Positions 56,585 through 64,000 of a DNA stretch of 64,000 bases are shown piece after piece. Source of the stretch: Lepidurus packardi (taxonomy: Eukaryota > Arthropoda > Branchiopoda > Notostraca > Triopsidae); contig JAKZAN010000007.1 in assembly GCA_023053545.1 (NCBI GenBank), positions 9,362,001-9,426,000 on the forward strand, given 5' to 3'. Within the stretch, counting starts at the first letter, position 1; every line of letters begins with the position of its first letter. A program made the position numbers and the translations under genes. The notes under the pieces were generated by a model. That model was not told the origin of the DNA, ran no database searches, and saw only the letters and a list, made by a program, of their open reading frames with translations.

Positions 56585-59325
56585 ATGAGTTCCAAGGAAG
56601 CAAAAGCCGTCGAAGTTGCCGCCGACGAAGCCACCACGGAAACGAAAAAGGAAGTACCAGTCAAGGGAACAAAACGACCAGCCGAAGTAAGTGTTTCTTT
56701 TCCTATAAAGTGCGAGTTGTGTGCGTTTTTAAAATCCGCTCAAAGCCCGTATAGCGTCCCCCTCTCTTGCCGCCATTACTCGCCGGCGTCTCTTTTACAA
56801 CGGTAGCGTATCTGGGGAACCTGTTTCGGTTTCTTCGGAACCTGCTGAACCTCCGTTTATCCATAAAGTGCCCCACAATTTTGAGCCATTTTTTCTTACT
56901 TATGTCGAGGTTGTGTTGTGAACATGCCACGGCTTGTTGGGGACGCAATGCCGAGTGAAAAGCATGGGAAGGTGACATGTTGGTAGCCGCCATGTTTGTA
57001 CGATGCCAATGGCTCCACTAACCCAAGCGGCAAGCAGCCTTTGGCGCGAGGCCCACTTATGGGTTTGAATGCCCAAACTGATTCGTTTTAAAAGACCTCC
57101 GAGAAAAGATTCATGAGCTTGGGATACTTTTCAGACACTTAATGAAACACATTGTTGTGAGAAGAGGTGAAAGCGGAGCATATATCGAGATAGTTTGGGG
57201 GTTTTAACGCGTGAATATGGTTTAGCGCAGGTCTGGCGTCGTTTGTATTGTTAGCCGTTACCTTGACAAGTTAAGCGTGAGTACCTTCCGAACCTGCCAT
57301 GCTGAGCATTCCTTATCTTAAGAACGCATCTTTGGGGGAAGAATGCTACTCATTGACTTTGTTTTTTGAAGATTTAAAGACTATAAAAGCGCCAGTTGGA
57401 TGTCGTTAATCGTGCGTGCAACGCTGAATCGAGAGGGGATTCATTGTTAAAACGTTCGGTTTGGCTCCAAAGGGCGCTCAATCTGAACCTCAGCCGTCTT
57501 TCATTTGAAAAAGCCCCGCTCTGGGCCCTCCCTTCTTCTTTGACGCTTTACCCCAAGTTTTTACCTTGAAAGAATGTGTTAGCTTTTCATCGTCTCACAC
57601 GTTGACCGTTTGGGACGTAAACCTACCTGACCAGGTACTACAAGGTGATAAACTGGTTAGAGTTTGGAATCCATTTCGATAAAAAAAAAAAGTGTTGTAG
57701 AAAGCAATGCGTCGTAATTTGGGGACAACATAACGTGTGATTTCCGTTGAAGCAGAATACTTGGTTGCGTTGCGAGTCAACTTTTAGAGATAAGCGAATT
57801 GAGTTCGGGCCGCGCGTTGGGCTTTTGGGTTCGGTGCGGTTTGGGCCGGCCGAAACCGGCGTCTGAATCGACTGTTTTCTTGGAAAAGTAATAGCCATGC
57901 GTGGATCTTTTTTTGTTTTTACCTTATAGGAAATGTAATCCTCAGTGGTGAGACAATCTTTCTGTAAATTAAGTTCAGAACTTGGTTATATAAAAGCTTG
58001 TTATTTTTTAATATTAAAAAAGTGGTTGCGGATTATGGGAGGGGTTTAGGAAGCGTGTTTGAAGGTAAGCCAGGTTTGGAGCTGTATGGATGCTATATAT
58101 AGGGGATCGTTCATCCTGATCGATAAAAGTTGTGCATGAGAAACGGTTTGTTCGGTTTCCCGGGCAAGAAGGTAGCCCGCTCTGTTCGGTTCTGCCCCAG
58201 CAGTATTCGAGTCACTTCAGCGTAGTCCAGCGCGTTTGCCAAGTCCTCGTTTGTGCGTGGTCTTCAGTCTCCCGTTCCGTGGGAGCTGTCATGCGGGCTA
58301 GAATAGCGCGCTTCATCATGTAACGTATGGTAGATGTAGCACGGCTTGGGTATGCGAGCCTGGTTTTCTTGTCCTTCTTCCTCCCCCCTTTTCCGTAAGA
58401 ACGTTAGACATATGCGGGGGGATGAAGTGGGAGGGAAGTAAGATAATGAGCTGGGGGGAGGCAGGTGAAGAAGGTTCGAAAGGGGGAGGGTGGGTGAAAA
58501 GAAGGGGGAATGGACGCCAAGCGTTTCCTGAGGAGCACCGCCTTGTTACAAGGACAAACGAAGCGCGCAGGCAAATGGAACAGATTTTCCAACCCCGTCT
58601 TTTAGCTTTTGGGCCATAAAGGTGCCGGGATATGAAGCACACATACATACATGATACCCCAGGGCTACGGAAGTTAAGAAATCGAATGTGAGCGAATGGA
58701 TGCAGAGGGATAAAGCGTAAGCGATTCGGGAGCTTAGAGCGTACAGCTCCACGCGTCCCCGTAATGGTGGAGAGTTAATAAGTGGTAACAATGTCAGAAA
58801 CGGGAACTAAAGGAGAGGACTTGGAAAAACAGCTGAAAGAAAAGGAAAAGGCCAGGTGCTCGCTGCGGTTGCGAGTTCAACTGTCCCCGTCCAGCTGCAA
58901 AGGCTTTTGGCAATAACAAAGCGTGGCAAACAAGGGTGAGAGAATGAACCATGATGCAAATGACGTTAAGGAAATTGTAGGCATTTCAGTGTGGCTTTGA
59001 TGGTTTATTAACTTTCTTTTCCTTCCTTCGTTTCTTTTTGCTTTAGGAAAAGAGCGAAGACACCAAGAAATTAAAAAAGGCCGAAGAAAATGGCGATGAT
59101 GAAGATGCCGAGGATGAAGAAGAAGTAGAGGGCGAAGATGAAGATGAGGAAGATATTCCTGAAGGTGAAGAAGACTTTGAAGAGGAAGAAGGTGCGGATG
59201 GTGAAGATGCCGAAGGTAAATTAAATTGAAAATATAATTGAAACTAAAAGTTGGAATTAACTCATTCCTATTGTTTAGGTGAAGAGGAAGATGAAGGTGA
59301 CGATGATGATGATGATGACGCATAA
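56585..59325 (+). CDS. Prothymosin-like acidic nuclear protein
   Basis: Three exons, 56585-56686, 59047-59215 and 59279-59325, give 105 residues. The N-terminal part is mixed-charge (MSSKEAKAVEVAADEATTET). A bipartite basic signal (KR ... KKLKK, residues about 31-45) spans the first intron. From about residue 46 to the end the protein is almost wholly Asp/Glu/Gly, finishing in a run of Asp and a final Ala. Size, composition and KR...KK signal resemble prothymosin alpha or parathymosin, which bind histones and modulate chromatin. However, those proteins place the basic signal at the C-terminus, so orthology is uncertain. AATAAA lies at 59607. Intron 1 is 2.4 kb. Confidence 0.75.
56687..59046. 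other. Intron 1 of the prothymosin-like gene
   Basis: Relatively GC-rich intron without a recognisable gene. Overlapping frames on both strands near 58316-58650 reflect a G-rich purine tract (58420-58510), not coding sequence. Confidence 0.7.
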
Positions 59326-59606
59326 TGCGCGTTGCCAGTGTGAATGTGACGCCATGACTGCGACCAGCAAATTGCCACCTTTTCATCGTTCATTAACATT
59401 GACAAAAAATACACACTCGCCCTCATCTGCCACGCCCACCTCGCAGCAGCGGTCCCGCCTTGCAGTTTTCAAATTAGACTCCTCCTTCCGAAGCAAAATG
59501 GTTGGCCACAGTGGTTAAAAAAGAAACCGAACCTTCTTGGAAGATGATGATGAGAATGAACAAGATGATGAGAATGAACCTCTTTCTGGAGTTTCATCTC
59601 GTGCTA

Positions 59607-59612
59607 AATAAA
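59607..59612 (+). terminator. Polyadenylation signal of the prothymosin-like gene
   Basis: AATAAA 282 bp after the stop codon, at the end of a 3' UTR that itself contains GATGATGA-rich sequence. Confidence 0.6.
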
Positions 59613-60794
59613 AGACGGAAGACATGATGAGGTTTGGCGGAAAAGTGCAAGGCTAGGACCGAAGCATGCAAAAATAATATTACAGCCCGTTGTATAACGT
59701 GTTTTTAGGGACATAAAAGACTTAGAAAGAAACCATCATCCGTAAAACTTGGTTCGTTTTTCACACAAAAAGGACGAGATATGAAACTAATTTTATGTTA
59801 GAGCAAAGCAAGAAAAACAAAACTCCATATCCCATGAACTTTTCTTCGAATTGGCTGGCGGGAATAGATGCAGGCTCTTCAGTTTGGCGAGTTGGGTGTA
59901 TGAATTGTAGCTCTTTTGGTGTGCTTGTGTGATCTCCTGTTCTGCCTGAGAGAGAGAGAAAGAAATCGAGATGGATAGATGCGTCGTCAACTTTTTCTTT
60001 CCAGTTTTCCCCTTGTTTTTTTTTCCTGACTTTTTTGCAAGAGAAACCAAAACTTGCATCCTTTTTTCTTGTTTTGTTTTCATCTTTAACCAGTGTAAGG
60101 GGGGCGAATGCTACTTTTTTTTCGAGTGAGGAGATATACTTGACACCTGTTTTTTGAATAAACATGGTCTGTGAATGGTCTCGTACAAAAATACTGTTTA
60201 AACTGAGTATACAAAAAAAGGAAATCTTTTTCATTGATATGAAGGGATCATGTCCACCCAGCCCGTCAAACGCTCAGGAACGTCAATTCAAGTTTCCGCG
60301 TCTGATTTAGTTTCCTAATACCCTTGCCTGCAGAAATCGATGTTTAGTTTATAAGAATTCTTTAGGGGGTAACATTCTTTTAATGTTTCAAAATGAATCA
60401 CGTCTTGGCCCCTTTTTTTCAGTTTGTTTTCAGTTTCATGGAAAGTAGACTCAACGTTTTTTGACAAAGCAGAAATAATTATTTGTATCATCAAGTATCT
60501 TAAATAAATGCCCCATGAATCAGTTATACTGTATTCTTCGTTATTTCAACCTTTGCTTAATTACGTATTGTGTTATACATTATTTCTACAAATTTCCGTT
60601 GGGCATTTCCGTTTGAAAGTTGAAAATCGTTCGAAAAGGTAAGTTCCCAAGTTGCTCCGCTTGGAGGCGTTAATCGTCAAAACACTTCGTGACGAATGTT
60701 TTGGAAAATGTGGGATTCCTGTGTTTGTAGTCCATTTGCGTAGTAATTAATTGTGACCAGTGCTTAAAATAGTCTTAATTCGTAGTAGAACACC
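59613..60794. other. Spacer and 5' region of Furry
   Basis: A minus-strand frame of 157 codons (59761-60234) has low-complexity composition and no recognisable domain. A donor-like AAAAGGTAAGTTC at 60637 may end a non-coding first exon of Furry. No other gene is seen. Confidence 0.5.

Positions 60795-64000
<3,206 letters not shown>

Noticed and set aside
59761-60234. 157-codon minus-strand frame
   Set aside because: Biased composition and no homologous motif; two frames overlap in the same place, which is typical of chance openness.

Overview
The window looks like nuclear DNA from an arthropod, most likely a crustacean-like pancrustacean, though the species cannot be named from sequence alone. 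The reasons are GT/AG-spliced protein genes with short introns, animal-specific families (Furry, UBR3, an SPDEF/Ets98B-type ETS factor, WASHC3), a cysteine-rich secreted protein resembling the arthropod DUF4803 family, and introns heavily loaded with tandem repeats. I built exon models by hand: every junction uses GT..AG and reading phase is conserved across all junctions, but no transcript data were available.

Layout, left to right. UBR3 (RING-type UBR-box E3 ligase) runs on the minus strand from 28525 to beyond the left edge. Its introns hold an 18-bp/162-bp minisatellite (245-1275), a higher-order 146-bp array (4030-6350) and a six-copy ~275-bp array (25612-27285). Its 13.8-kb intron (9516-23314) carries, on the opposite strand, a nested secreted-protein locus: a complete 687-aa DUF4803-like gene (17948-21891) and, upstream, a second N-terminal half (14703-15550) whose splice phase is compatible with the shared downstream exons. 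A decayed pogo/Tigger DNA transposon (13026-~14650) abuts that upstream half. Head-to-head with UBR3 lies RAD50 on the plus strand (29877-37080, 17 exons, 1302 aa). A broken copy of one RAD50 intron/exon junction lies just upstream of it.

The right half holds a small secreted 153-aa protein (38352-39587, family unknown), the ETS/Pointed-domain factor (41683-52453, with repeat-filled introns and a possible small antisense gene), WASHC3 on the minus strand (53840-54704) divergent from ribosomal protein L36a/eL42 (55080-55815), a prothymosin-like acidic nuclear protein (56585-59325), and the first nine coding exons of Furry (60795 to beyond the right edge).

The genes do not form an operon or one pathway. 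They are independent housekeeping and developmental genes, apart from two divergent pairs (UBR3/RAD50 and WASHC3/RPL36A) that may share promoter regions. The most unusual part is the nested DUF4803-like locus, where duplicated 5' modules, transposon debris and tandemly amplified splice-acceptor sequences sit together inside an antisense intron.
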